Below, piece after piece: positions 12,383-24,403 of a stretch of 64,000 bases of DNA. The stretch comes from Marchantia polymorpha subsp. ruderalis (lineage: Eukaryota > Streptophyta > Marchantiopsida > Marchantiales > Marchantiaceae): the NCBI GenBank assembly GCA_037833965.1, contig AP031351.1:6956501-7020500 (forward strand). The letters run 5' to 3'. The translations under genes and the position numbers were made by a program. How positions within the stretch are numbered: the first letter of the stretch is position 1; the number at the start of each line of letters is the position of its first letter. The notes under the pieces are model-generated. The model was not told where the DNA came from, did no database searches, and saw only the letters and a list, made by a program, of their open reading frames with translations.

Positions 12383-14797
12383 ATGGAGTTACTGAAGAGT
12401 CGTTCTTCAGTGGTTTATTCAGTGCTGTCAGTGGTGACGTTGATTCTCGTCTCGTTCCTGATTCTAGACTGCACCCGACTCCTTGAGAATTATCCCTGGT
12501 CCTCAGAAAAGGATCTTGCCATTCGAGCTGATTGGGCTGCAAGCTGTAAGTGTTTCTGTCCATCTGCTGTTGTCTGTCACGCCGAAAACTGACATGTTGG
12601 TCGCAAGATTACTACAGAATATCTGTATAGTTTTGCTGGCTGACTTACTTGAATTTTGAAGACTGATTCCGAATAATTCTGTAGAACGATTGATCTAAAA
12701 CGGATGTCGTGAACGCGCAGGGAGATTCAGCAGCTTCGATGATTCTGGAGAGAGCTTGTACACTTGGTCGAACTTTTCAACGCTCTGGTGGAATGATCAG
12801 TCTCTTCACTCCTTAGATCCGAATTGGCGAGGTCGACATGCTATGCACGATGAGTTGAGATCCGGAAGCATCTGGTACGATGAAGACGTGAGGGATTATT
12901 TCATGTCGACGGTGGATGCGAGACAGTTCCCATCCAACTGCACGAAAAACACTTGGATTGTACATCGGGAGCATGACTCAGGTACGAGACTCAGATCAGA
13001 ACTTCCGTCAGGTCTTACAGCGTCTCATGAATTGTTTCTGACACAACCACTACGAACGCGTATGATTAAGAACACCGGCGATGAACTTGGAATGGATCTT
13101 TTCGTTCTAAATCACCGAAGGTTGTCACCCCTCGTTAGTGCACTTTGGGGTTGTTGCTGCAGCAATTTTCATCTGTGACATAATTTATTCCTTCGTTGTC
13201 TTGCTTCAAAAGCATTTCCTTAATGTTTCATAGATATTCCTACGAAGTCTGCAATTGATCGAGAATGTCTTTCTGAACTTGCTCAACAAACTCACGCAGC
13301 AAAAGAGTTTCCTCTAATATATATATGTCTACTTGCACAGGTCTCTTGTCCTGCACACACGTCTTCTTTCCAATTTTTTCTCATGGACTCGGAAAAGGCG
13401 ATGGATACACGATGATTCCGGTAGGGCAGGCAGAGGGGCACTACCCGAAAGAGCTGCCGACTTTCGATGGCTGCGGGAAGAGGAAGAACAGAAACCTTCG
13501 ATGCTTCTATAACATCACGAGCTGCCATGTTGAAGATGACCCGGTCCGGCTGAAGATGCTGGCCGAGGTTGACAAGTCGAGTGACGACTTAACAGGGTTA
13601 CCGTGGATTCAGGTCTTCAACGATTCAGCGCTCAGAAACGGCATGGCTGTGTTCAGAAGTTTCGAGTACGATTGGGGTGTGCGAGACGAATTTCACAGAG
13701 CTGCGACAGAGCACAGGTTACAGCAGTGGAACGAGCTTCGTCAACAAGGAACGGTGCGAGTGGTCGGCAAGGCGGACGAGGCCATCGAGCACGTCAGTGT
13801 CCCACAAATCGATTTTGTGATTCACTCCATGACTAGTGCGTGGATGATCAAGCAGACTTCGCGAAATGTCAAGAGGATCGCAGACTCGATCATGGCTAAA
13901 TATGCAAACGCCGATGGCATACCGCTCTGGGCTCCACCCGTCCTGGCCATCCATGTTCGGCAGACCGACAAGCAAGTACGTAACATTAATCTGAAATCAT
14001 CCAGAGCCAGAGCTGAAGCTGAAGCTGTAAAAAAAAATCCTTTGTCTGAATTCTTTACTCCTTCCCTCTGTGTCTACTGACCAGATTTCGAATCAGTGCT
14101 CAGATTCACTTTCCTTCCTTGACTTGTAATCGAAATTTAAAACGAGAACATGAATTCAATCTCTCTGTTCTTTCTCAAAACTGAGGGAATTAGGGGATGA
14201 CAAAATCATTTCTTCGACTGCCGTTGCCTCCATTCTGTGAAGGGTTCGGCCAGCAATTCGGATCTGGACTCAAATTTGTTGCTGGTGGCTGTATTGTGGC
14301 TGTGGCAGTATGAGGACCCCTACTTCAGAAAAACAGGCAACTACAGAAGCGTTGGAGATTATGCCGTCCAAATACAGAAGCTGGAAAAGAAATACAACTT
14401 CAAGTGGCAGTCGCTATTCATCATTTCCGATTCGGGCACCGCAATGGAATCCCTGGCGATGGACATGAACGACATACAAAACGGTACTGCCCCAGATTCG
14501 GCAAATGGGCGAGAAGGGAAACGCTTCATCATGTACGACTGGAGTTTTGACATGGAGCTGATCGAAAGGATGGGTGGGCACACTCATATCCCGCCGAAGA
14601 TGAAGTATTCTGCGCAGGAACACTTTTTGGCGACTTTGTACATTATCGGCAAGATAGCAGATTACGCGATTGTTCAGTATAGCTCAAACGTAGGAAGATT
14701 CATTAGTGAGCTCATAGGCGTACGACATAGACTCTCGTCCGCAGACAAGTTAGGTCCCAATGCATTTTCCATCGACAGCGATTGGTACCATGATTGA
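12383..14797 (+). CDS. GT23-like (FUT8/NodZ-type) fucosyltransferase, Golgi type II membrane protein, copy B
   Basis: Four exons are inferred: 12383-12545, 12721-12981, 13341-13975 and 14309-14797, phases 1, 1, 0, giving 515 residues. All junctions are GT-AG, and donor 1 is a textbook GTAAGT. Residues about 10-31 (VVYSVLSVVTLILVSFLIL) make an N-terminal anchor. The NWRGRHAMHDE block, NCTK, GLLSC.HVF, HVRQTDK, IISDS and YSSNVGRFISELIG motifs occur in the same order as in copy A, and the proteins end alike (WRHD and WYHD). As in copy A, no SH3 domain follows the catalytic region. The shared intron positions show a tandem duplication. The expected role is fucosyl transfer from GDP-fucose in the Golgi; the acceptor is unknown. 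An open frame upstream of the last acceptor (from 14237) is intronic. Confidence 0.8.
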
Positions 14798-14864
14798 TAC
14801 ATCCATCCATGCCACACAACTTTTTTGTTCCTCGCTCCAACAACTGTCTATATGATAACCAAGT

Positions 14865-14870
14865 AATAAA
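14865..14870 (+). promoter_or_regulatory. Candidate polyadenylation signal of copy B
   Basis: AATAAA lies 68 bases after the stop codon of copy B, a suitable place for a 3' end signal. Confidence 0.4.
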
Positions 14871-17163
14871 GCCAAAGGGATGAAAAGACCCCATCACCCC
14901 ATCGTCCACGAATGAAACCAAAGGTGTCAGATGGTGCTAGGCCCCCAATAGTATCACACTGTGTACAGAATTAGGCCCACGATTGTTGTTCGAACTGTAT
15001 ACACGACTCCTACTTCTTCCTCATCTTCTCTGTCCCCGTGCTTTCTTGAAGACTTACAATGCACAGGCAGGCAGGCAGGCAGGCAGGATGTGTCGGTGAT
15101 CTGTATTAAATCCATCGATATGTCATTGCAGACCTGAAGCTACCGTGGCTAAGAAATTCCGGCTCGCACGTTTTTAATGACGTGATTCATTATGTCTGCA
15201 GTTGTTTATGGTAGGTCTGCTAAGCAGTTCCTGCTGGATACGCGTGCATTTGAGCTCATCAGGTCAAGTCGACCCCGAGTCGATCGTGGGGTCCAAATCC
15301 CGGCCACCACATCTGTTTTTATTTACTATCTACTTGTAGCTCTTCCGTTCTACTCACGACTTCGACCGACCCCGATGCAAAAGCATAGGCTCTTGGCCAA
15401 GTTGACCGACGGCTGTACGAAGAGACTTGGGGACAAAAGTAGGAGGACACGACAGGACAGGACATCAAAGCTCAGGAGAGCATTTCTTTCTGTTTTGTGT
15501 GGAGGTCGAACTAGGATGGTGATGATGATGATGCGTCCACGACCTCAGCAGACACTGGATGTGAAGAAAAGAATATCTCTCACCCCACTCTTCCTACCTG
15601 TTGATGATCAGAAAGTCATAGATAGCCTCCATGTTCGAGGACTCTGCCACAAGCAGCTGCGGTCCTCCTGGCTGTACAGCACCTCACGATCCGAGCCCTG
15701 GAGATATCTCAGACTTGTGAGGGACTCAGGATCTGGATCTGGATCTGCTTTTAAGATTATGTGGTACATCTTCCACATACTCTGGAGTATTATCCTAGCT
15801 GAAAAGTTTCTTTAACAGCTTTTGGACAATGGGTTTAGAGATGAAATTCATCCCAAATCGACAGGGCTCCGCATGACGATAGGATCCATCTACATTGAAA
15901 TTTGACGATATACAGGCTATACATCGTATGTTTATGGTCCAAACATCTCAAGCTGAAATCCGTTTGAGAAAGCCATGTGAAAATTATATCTGTCAAGATT
16001 AGACTGAGATTTGAAGGTTTCATAAGTACCTCCAAAGGTGTCTTGCTAAATTTTTGTGAAGTTGCTCAATATGCATTCTTCTCGAGCAGAAGTGCAATAT
16101 GCGTTATTACATACGGAGATTAGAATAGATGAACTTGTAATTCGGCTGCTGATGATTATGTTTTCTTTATTAAATGTTTATGATCAATTCTTCCTGCACA
16201 TGGATATACAAGATTTGTATCGTGTCTGGTCATAAAAGGAGAAGCCCAAGTCGGAGATTCTAATGGAAACAAATACTCAAGCCACTGAAACTCAAAACTT
16301 CCATCACTATAATCCAATGCATGCTTCTGTTTTGTTTCAAACTTTTGGTAAATACAACAACTTTTTACATCGAGTTTTCAATCAAGGATTGATTGCTATG
16401 ATCGTACGAAATGATCATTTATCCATCTCTCAATGCAACAGTAGCCGATCACAATTTTATCTGCAAACGTCGAATTAGAGAAATTGGAGAAAAGTGGATC
16501 ACAATTCAAGACATTCATTCCTAATGACAGAACAGAAGCCGACGGTCCACTCAAACAAGGACCACGTGATTAGGCCATTCTGAAATACAGTCTACTATCA
16601 GCACATCATATCCGGCTGTCGGATATATTTTCATGTGATAAACATCTATCCTGCGAATATTGTCAACAGAAAGGTACGACTTAATCCAAATGCTTCATAT
16701 GTAGGGAAAAGATTGGAGCATGAGTCTGTTAAGGTTTTTGTGCATTTTCGGAAGGAAGAAGCATTTTCTCTAGCTTTGCCGTAGAGACATGCCGTGCAAA
16801 TCCATGCACGTATGGAGTCACACACACGAAGCAATTGTGGCTCTGGCTGGAGATCCTAATCTTGAAGTTCGGTGCATATTTCTACCCTTTTACGAGTTCC
16901 TCGATGAGACGAACATTGTGCCAGATTGATGGAGCCACCAGCTAGAGAATAAAAACAAGTGATCGAAGCCAAATTGTCCGTGCAGTGAACGAGAGTGGAA
17001 CGGAGTGCTGCATCATCTGCTCTCATCATGACGGTGGATTGGAGTCTGCCGGTGAATTCATGGCGAGCGATGCGAGTCTGCTGTAAATGGTGCAGAGGTC
17101 GAAGAGGAGGAGGAGGAGGAGGTGTTCAGATTCATCGGGTGTTGATTATGGCATGAAAGGGGC
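14871..17163. other. Intergenic DNA, no supportable gene
   Basis: An AGGC microsatellite is at about 15066-15088 and a GGA-rich run at about 17103-17121. The open frame 15192-15815 (207 codons) is basic and low in complexity at its centre, with no domain, and I do not call it a gene. The rest is AT-rich with short frames only. Confidence 0.4.
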
Positions 17164-19344
17164 CTAATTGGGCTCCAGCTGCGATGCACTGCAGCCGAGT
17201 CCACCTCTGTTCTCGAGCCGGATCAGTCGCTCGCCTTGGCGGACTTGGTAGCGCGAGCCAGCCACGGAGCAGATGAAGACCACGGCCGAGGCCAGAGTGA
17301 GACATGCCCCGGTGCCGACAAAGCCCACAAATTGAGGGCATTTGAGCGTCGAGCTTAAGAAGGGCAGATTGGCGCCCTGGGACTCGGCCATGGTTCGTGT
17401 ACGGGTGGAGAAATTGCAGGGGCTCCAGTTGAGCAGCGCGAGAACGCCCAAGGCTATGACATCGACGAGCATGTTCATGAGAGTGGTGATTGCGAGGGGG
17501 ATCCGGTAGGACATGCGGGTGTGTCGATAGCCATGCACCACAGGGTACAGAGGTCCCATGAAGATGCCCGTGTAGAAGGCGATCAGGGCTTGAAGTTTCG
17601 CTGCGCTCGTGCCCAGCTCCGACATGGTCGGCCACAGAGAGATGACCCCGTTCACGAACGCCACAGGAATCACCAGCAACGCCACAAAAAATCCCACCAT
17701 CTTCAACTGACTCAGTCCCGACACTCTTACCGACAGCGCCACGGACGCTATGGCCGTACATCGCAGCAGCAAAGCTCCGATGGTGTACATCCCTGCAGAG
17801 AGAAATGCATCCGCAGCCCTGCTTGAGACTGCCGGCCCGGATTGAATCACAGCTCGTGCAATCTCATCATTCTTGCATATGCATTTGCTGACAAGTGTCG
17901 GGAATGGCATGCCTATCGACTCAACAACTTGCCCGACGATGATGGAGTGTGATTTCGTATGCTGTGGAGATGGAGACTCCTGATTTGTCGTCAATTGAAT
18001 CTCATGGTGGAATGGCGGTCAGAGCTACTGCCTCCAGGGGGGATATGCTCTAAGATGTCGAAAGATGCTGCAGCTCTGGTGATGCATTGGCAAGCTCTGC
18101 AGGGAGTCGGATTCGGATTCGGGATTCTGATTCCGACAACGCAATTCGAGAAATTGATCGTTTCGACGCAGTTGCAATCATCGGTGGGGGTTATTGATGG
18201 AGGGAGGGAGGCAATCTTACCTCCAGCAATGCCCGGGGTATTGAGGGCGAGCGTCCATCTCATGCTCGACTGGTACATGATGGATCTGCCAGCGTTGAAC
18301 GCAGCTGACAGAAGAGAGGCCAGAACGGAGATGACGAGCACAGCCGACGGCTGCCATGTCGAAGATCCACCGCCGAGTTCAACTATCACGAAAAACTGCA
18401 GCGACAGTTGTGGTCCAGCCTCCGCCACCGACAAGATGGCGTACAGTGCCTCGGTCTCCGACGGCTCCGGCGGCTTTGCGCCCCTACACATGTCCATCAC
18501 TCAAATTCCTCAACACGAGGTCTCGAATTCTTCTGTGAATTTCGAGCTCAATCAATGTCTGAACAATCAAATCAAATTCTCGGCACGATAAGCAAGGAAA
18601 GCAGCAATCGATAAGTCACTTTCCTCTGCTGTACATGAACATTGTGTCGAGCAGAAGCTGGCTAGAAAGCGATACAGCAGATGGAAAGAATCGAATATGA
18701 ACGAGGCTGATGCGCAAAGCTCAATGTGGCATGGGGAGAGGATAGAGGTCCTCGTCCATAGACAGACAGAGATTCAAAGATCCAAGGCCGGACTGGACAT
18801 ACCTGCCACATTTGGCCGTCCTCCAAGCTGCAATGAGAAGTCTTTGAATCTGTGCTAGAGGCAGAAAGTAGGCCGATCGCAAGGGGTGCTCTTCGGATGG
18901 AAGGATCAAGGCGAACGCCAGCACGTTGCCCAAATGGGAGACGAGCATCAACGCGAGGCATGCGATCAGAGCACGCAAGGGAATCTGAGAATGATCATGA
19001 GCTGCAGCAGTCTTGTGAGCGTGGTCGAAGGTGTGGTCCTGATGGAATTCATAGTACTGCAGAGCGACCAAGATGGTGCTGACGACATCGCAGAGGTACA
19101 ATCCAGCAGACACCAGCGTCGAGACGGAGTTGAGGAAGATTTGCCAAGATCTACAACAATCCGTATCGTCGTCATCTACAACTTGGATCGGAGCCACGGC
19201 ATGAGTTCGAATCGCTCGATTGACATGCGCAGCCACGTGACCCGATACGCTCCTCCTTGGTTCCAGTCCATCACTGCGCGGTTGCAGACCGAAAATCTCT
19301 GTGCTTATCTCGCTTTCTTCTTTTGCCATCAAGAATTCATACAT
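17164..19344 (-). CDS. XK-related (XKR)-like polytopic membrane protein, possible lipid scramblase
   Basis: Three minus-strand exons (19344-18803, 18483-18221, 17792-17164) join in phase 2 then 1 to 477 residues. The donors GTATGT and GTAAGA and the last acceptor (TTTCTCTCTGCAG) are strong. The N-terminal ~75 residues are soluble. Hydrophobic segments follow: around D-V-V-S-T-I-L-V-A-L-Q-Y-Y, then a long pair in exon 1, then A-E-A-G-P-Q-L-S-L-Q-F-F-V-I-V, and five to six more in exons 2-3. The last of these motifs matches the E-x2-P-Q-L-x-L-Q-x-Y signature of XK/XKR proteins. The DLVADIWV-like start and the LQ..R LP-side helix also line up in order. XKR8/CED-8 proteins scramble phospholipids at the plasma membrane, mostly after caspase cleavage in animals. 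Activity here is inference. The N-terminal start could lie in a further upstream exon. Another unrelated multi-span family is the main alternative. Confidence 0.6.
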
Positions 19345-19382
19345 TCTTGCTCGCCATCGCTCCTGTTCAAACGCTGAAAAGT

Positions 19383-19414
19383 TCTATCCAGCCCAGTTTT
19401 GATGGCTGGATAGA
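19383..19414. repeat. Perfect 11-bp inverted repeat with 10-base loop
   Basis: TCTATCCAGCC at 19383-19393 is the exact reverse complement of 19404-19414. It lies about 40 bases upstream of the XKR-like start codon and could sit in its 5' UTR. Confidence 0.6.
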
Positions 19415-22400
19415 GCTCCTCGACCAATTCTCGAAAATTAATCCTTCGATCTCGACTCGACTCACCTCGAGCCGTGGCAATGATATCACTGTTTTCTCAA
19501 CAGTCCGAGGTGTTGGCAAAATTCGCAAAAGCTTTGTAGCTGGAAAGTTAACTCGGTCCATCTCGACATGATCCACTTGCTAACTGTGCAAGATCCACAA
19601 AATGTGGCTCGTCTGACGAATTCTTATTAATTTACAAAACCCCAAATATCTATTCTCGGATACGATTTATATCAGCGATTGAATCTCTCATTCGATTCAG
19701 TCGAGCACCGGCAGGACGATCCTACTCCATGAGTGCACAAATGCTGCGAGTATCCATTGAACCCCAGTTGGTGCAGTACGTGTGTGACCACTTGAAGGTA
19801 CAGTTGAAGATCCGGTGTCCTGTTCCATGCAGTTTGTATCTTTGGCGGAGTCATTCACGGAGGACATTTGCTTTCTTAAGTTGCGCTCTTCATTCATGAT
19901 CCCATTGGAAATTGGCCAAAACTGAGCTCAGCATCTTTACGAATTCATCTTTCACAGCACTCACGGCCTTCACAGCCATGCTTTGATCAGTTGTTACATC
20001 ACCGCCTGTGTCCACAGCAACTACCCTCGATATCATATCACACCAACTGCTGTCATCCATGCGGAAAATTTTCACAAAGTATTGAAGCTCTTCGTTGACG
20101 TTTATGCTGAGGTGATCAACCATAGGGAGAGCTCTTCCTTCTTGGAAATCATGACATGCAGTCCAATGTTGGAGTCTTTAAATCGAGAAACTCATCAACC
20201 TCTTTCTCTACGGCATTGCAACTGGCTTCTCCCAAAGTGCAAGCAATGAAAAATCTGTTAGCCTCATGTGGTTGGTCTATACAGGTCCCCTCAACCCAGC
20301 ACTGATAAGATTTCCATGTCCAACTTCTGCTGGACACTTCCTCACAAACGATCAATTACAAGAGGCTTGTATTCAATGCCAAAAGCTGGATCAACGATTA
20401 TAGCCCTTTGAGGTTGGTCCTGAATATGCGCAGTGCCACGGAGGTGCAAACTGCGATACAGATCCAAACGTTCTTCAAGAAACTTCTACGTCTAAATTTA
20501 AACTGTAGGCAATTGGCGATGACAATTTCCCTCGACTTCTGTAACCTGTCGTCAAGGAGGACAAACGGCAAACTAATCGATTCTTGCTCAACTCGTTTGT
20601 GTGGTCATCAAACCTGAATCATGGTCGAAGCCTCCGAGAGTTCGATCTGGTGTTTGTTTTAACAGCCATACATGTATTTCTGTCTGGAAAGACCAAGTCT
20701 CAGCAGGCCCCATCAATTATTCTTCTATATGAGATGCTCAGCAGTGAAAGGGATGTGGTATCAACAATGACAATGATATCATATTTATGGGCTGTAAGTC
20801 CTTGAATCCCGCCGCCTGTCCACCAGAATCTGGACATCGTGCATATGCAGTAGGCTTGTTTCTCGGGATTTGTTTATATTGGCAGGAATCACGGTCGGAC
20901 TTTCTGTTTGCGCTTTATCCAACAAGGAATGTTTCTGACAGCTTTGTAGGTCGAATGCATCATCTGTCACTCACATTAGTAAGTGAGACGGATGCATTGA
21001 AAAAATTTTGAAGAGGAAAAATGTATCAAGTCCGCATGAGATCCAGATCGAATATGTTTATTCGATAGACACTCTGTCAGTAGTTATCAAATGTATTGAG
21101 AATGATTGAAGCTGTAACACAGAGGTGTTGTCTCATCACACTGGGCGAGCATCCGGGATTTGTAGTTCTAGAATTTACAGTTTCCGGTTTAGTTTGTATA
21201 TGTGGTAAATAGGATCACTTGGACGATGAATGGTTGGATGAGTGTAAAGCTTCAAATATGAGATTTTAGTGGGTAAAGAAAGAGATGGCTCCAAGAATCA
21301 TGAGTAGAAGGTGGAAGAGACAAAGATTGGAAGATGAGAGAGCAAAGTTGGCGAGAGTGGAGGAATTTCTTTGCCGATCCACTCTGAGTTCCTTGGTAGT
21401 GAAGAAATGCAGGCTAGGTGTTCGATATTGAAATGAAAGTGCCGAGAGGTTGCGACAGAGCTAGTGGCTAGATGGTAAAGAAGTTGCAGAAGAGCTCGGG
21501 AGCTTCAATGATGATCGAGTCACTTTCAGCCAAGAAGTTGCTTTCTGGTTCTTTCGGGCTTTGGTGGAGTCGTTTGTATTTAGATGAACCGAGATTGAAG
21601 TCTATATGTTCGGGATTTTCAGTCTGGTGTTGAATGGGTTTGTACATAGTAGTCTACATTTTGCCACTGCAGATTAGTAAGAAGAGAGTGTGGGCTAATT
21701 TGTTAGACCAACATTAGCGAACTCAGAATTGAAGAACTAATACAAAATCGACTCATTTTCGAATGATTGATGTTATGGTGAAGTTGATGTTTTACGATCG
21801 AATCTTCTACTGTTCTCACATAGTATATTTCCGTTAGATGGATGAAATGGGTACTATCGAAGGTTCTACTTATCGGATATATTGGAGCACTATCCACCAC
21901 TAGACACTTTCATCAGAGTTTGAATGACTTTCGCATGAGGTGCTGTAACCTCAACCCATGAGTTGCAAAAGTGAGCACAATCAGGGTAATGTTTCAGATC
22001 TGTAGGAGGTCTTGATAAGTGAATTCAGGCCGGCTATTAGCCAGAAAATGTAAGTCATTAAAGAGTAAGTAAGTCCAAGACTGTCTCATACGGTGTATGT
22101 CTCTTCCTAATTGATGCGCACATATTCGGTGATGGACTGCTTGACATAACAGAAAGTAGAGAAAATGTCGGAGTCAAAAGTTGTCCGATTTAAAAGAGTA
22201 CTTTGGCGATGTAAGTAATAAAGTGACCGAGAGCTTTTAGAAACCTTTTACAGTCAAGGCAACTTCACCTTTAGTGAGAATATCCACCAAAAAGTTGGCC
22301 AACGTATACCTAGGGACGACTTGGAAATTAGGATGAGGTCTTGAGAAGGATCACTCAGCACATTGATGTGGGAAAAGAATGAGTCCGAGTGTAAATATGT

Positions 22401-23356
22401 AGAAGATTCTCCAACAGAGACAAACAGAGCAATTCACTTGTCACACAACTCCCGGCTTCATATGAAGATATTTGGAAGAACCACTATTTGTGATGCTTAA
22501 CGACTTGCACAGAAGCTGACAAATGTGGTAGTCTCAGCGATCTTGGACTCAGTGACAAATGACTCTGATAATCATGGCTGGAATGCTCACTAGGGAGGGT
22601 ACAAGGACGTGATGTGCGTCATGCACGGAGTAGTGAGCGGTTGACGGATCTTTGTGGGGGTGTTGCTGTTGGAAATGAACCACAGACAAAGCTATGGCAC
22701 CTTCCCTGGCATGACCTACAGGGGTAAACGAACTTCCTTGTTTCTGACATTACGCTCGAACTCCAGAACCTAGAGTACAACGTTGACACGCATCGCTCGA
22801 GAAGAGTTTACATTGTCAACATACAAGATTTTGAGATTTTGGGTCAACATTGGAGAAAGCAAGCCCCACGCGAGCAACTGCTCCCACGGAAAGGCAAGAA
22901 AGAGGAGGGCGGTAATCTGCATGAAACCCCGACCGAAAGCGGGTTGGGGGATAACCTGTGCTGAAATGTCAAGGATGCAATCTTATGCAGTCTAGACTTC
23001 CAACATGATGCACCAAAGAAGAGTAAGAAGGTCTCGCCTGAAATTGGAGAGAGGGAAAGTTCGTATTGGAATGCCAATGAACACAATGATCGATATCCAC
23101 AGCGTTTAACACGAAGGAAGGATGAAGGATGCACCAGAGAACAGTAAGAACTCGTGTCAGAAGACCCAACAAGGTGAGAATAAAGACCAAATCAAGGAAC
23201 TTAATCATCACAGGATCCAAATCGAGCACTGACATATCGACGCACATGGTAATGTGGAAAATCATTGATAATGCGGTCAGCTGAGAGCGAACTCATGTTA
23301 CAGGTCATCTGACCGCGTAAAGGTCTGTAATTGGAGGGATGCAAAAGAAGAGGAAG
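19415..23356. other. Intergenic DNA with broken coding-like stretches
   Basis: On the minus strand between about 20900 and 19890, protein-like segments occur in changing frames (for example around 20355-20149 and 20123-19890). This looks like a frame-broken old gene that I cannot name. On the plus strand, 22773-23152 is open except for one TGA at 22962-22964, again unrecognised. The remainder (21000-22700) has only short frames. Confidence 0.3.
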
Positions 23357-24403
23357 CTATGGCGAGGACTTGAAGGGATCGCCCAACTGGAGAGGATCGT
23401 AGACGACGCTCTGGCAGAATCCTGCATCGACGACGAGGTTCTGGCCGCTGATGTACCCGGACTCGTCGCTGCAGAGGAAGAGGGCGGCGTTGGCGATGTC
23501 CTCGTTGGTCGTGTGGCGGTCGGGCAGGGGCGACGCGGCCTTGAAGGCGGCCACAACCTTCTCCCACGTCGAGTCACAGCCTAGCAGGCGCAGCCAGTCG
23601 ACCACGACGCCAGATGGGATGCCGTGCGGCGACACGGCGTTGACACGTATGCCGTGCTTGGCCAGGTGGAACGAGGCGACGCTCGTCAGCCCCGGGATGT
23701 TGAACTTGTTGATGTTGTAGATGAGCGGCATGGTGGCTCCCGAGCGCACCGAGGCGGTGCTGGCCGTGTTGAGGATGACGCCGCGCTTACGTGGAATCAT
23801 GGCTCGCGCGGCGTGCTTGATTCCGCACACCACCCCGCGCACCAGGACCGCCGTGTGCCGGTCGTAGAGCTCCATGTCCAGGTTCTCGAAGGTGTCGAGC
23901 GGCGTGATGACGCCCGCGTTGTTGAACATGATGTCGAGCTGCCCGAACTGCTCGACGGCGAAGGCGACGGTGGCCGCCACATTCTCCTCGCTCGTCACAT
24001 CCGTGCGCCTGTACACTGCGCCGTGCCCGATCTCCTGCGCCAGCTTCTCCCCTCGCTCATCGCTCACGTCCGCGATCACCACTTGCGCCCCGTGCGCTGC
24101 GAACAGCTTGCTCGTCGCCGTGCCGATCGCTCCGGCTCCTCCTGTTATGATCGCCACCTTCCCCTCCAGTCTGCTCAGCTCACCATCACCCAGACACAGC
24201 CCTCTTAGCTCATCCTACACTCGTGTCCTTTGCGCCCCGTCACATTCACCAAATCAACAGAGCTCGAGACACCTCGTCATGCTAAGGAACTGAAGCTCTC
24301 TGTTTACCTCTTGTTCGTGATCGGCTCTGGGGTCGAGGACATATGCCTCAGTCCCGTGGAGAGGGCTGGCGACTGCTGTGATACACGTCTCCATAGTTGG
24401 CAT
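23357..24403 (-). CDS. Classical short-chain dehydrogenase/reductase (SDR), probably SDR110C-like
   Basis: The main exon (24214-23357) encodes the complete SDR fold: cofactor loop TGGAGAIG (TGxxxGxG), D of VVIADVSD suggesting NAD(H), NNAG, a catalytic serine region (NTASTAS) and YNINK (YxxxK). It ends at a stop at 23357. These enzymes oxidise or reduce alcohols and ketones. Plant relatives include secoisolariciresinol and momilactone-type dehydrogenases, so secondary metabolism is plausible. The GTG at 24157 is not the start, because an upstream LSRLEGK continues the family N-terminus. A small first exon, 24403-24308, starting MPTMETC, joins in phase 0 across a 93-base GT-AG intron and gives 317 residues in all. 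That exon is tentative. Composition is far more GC-rich, especially at third codon positions, than the flanks. The start and the native substrate remain open. Confidence 0.75.

Noticed and set aside
15192..15815. 207-codon open frame, plus strand
   Set aside because: Low-complexity basic centre, no domain, no splice partner; a chance open frame is likely.
17521..17826. Plus-strand frames opposite the XKR-like gene
   Set aside because: Shadows of the minus-strand exons; composition explains them.
23451..24293. Long plus-strand frames opposite the SDR gene (up to 194 codons)
   Set aside because: GC-rich DNA has few stops on the opposite strand; the minus-strand SDR motifs are decisive.
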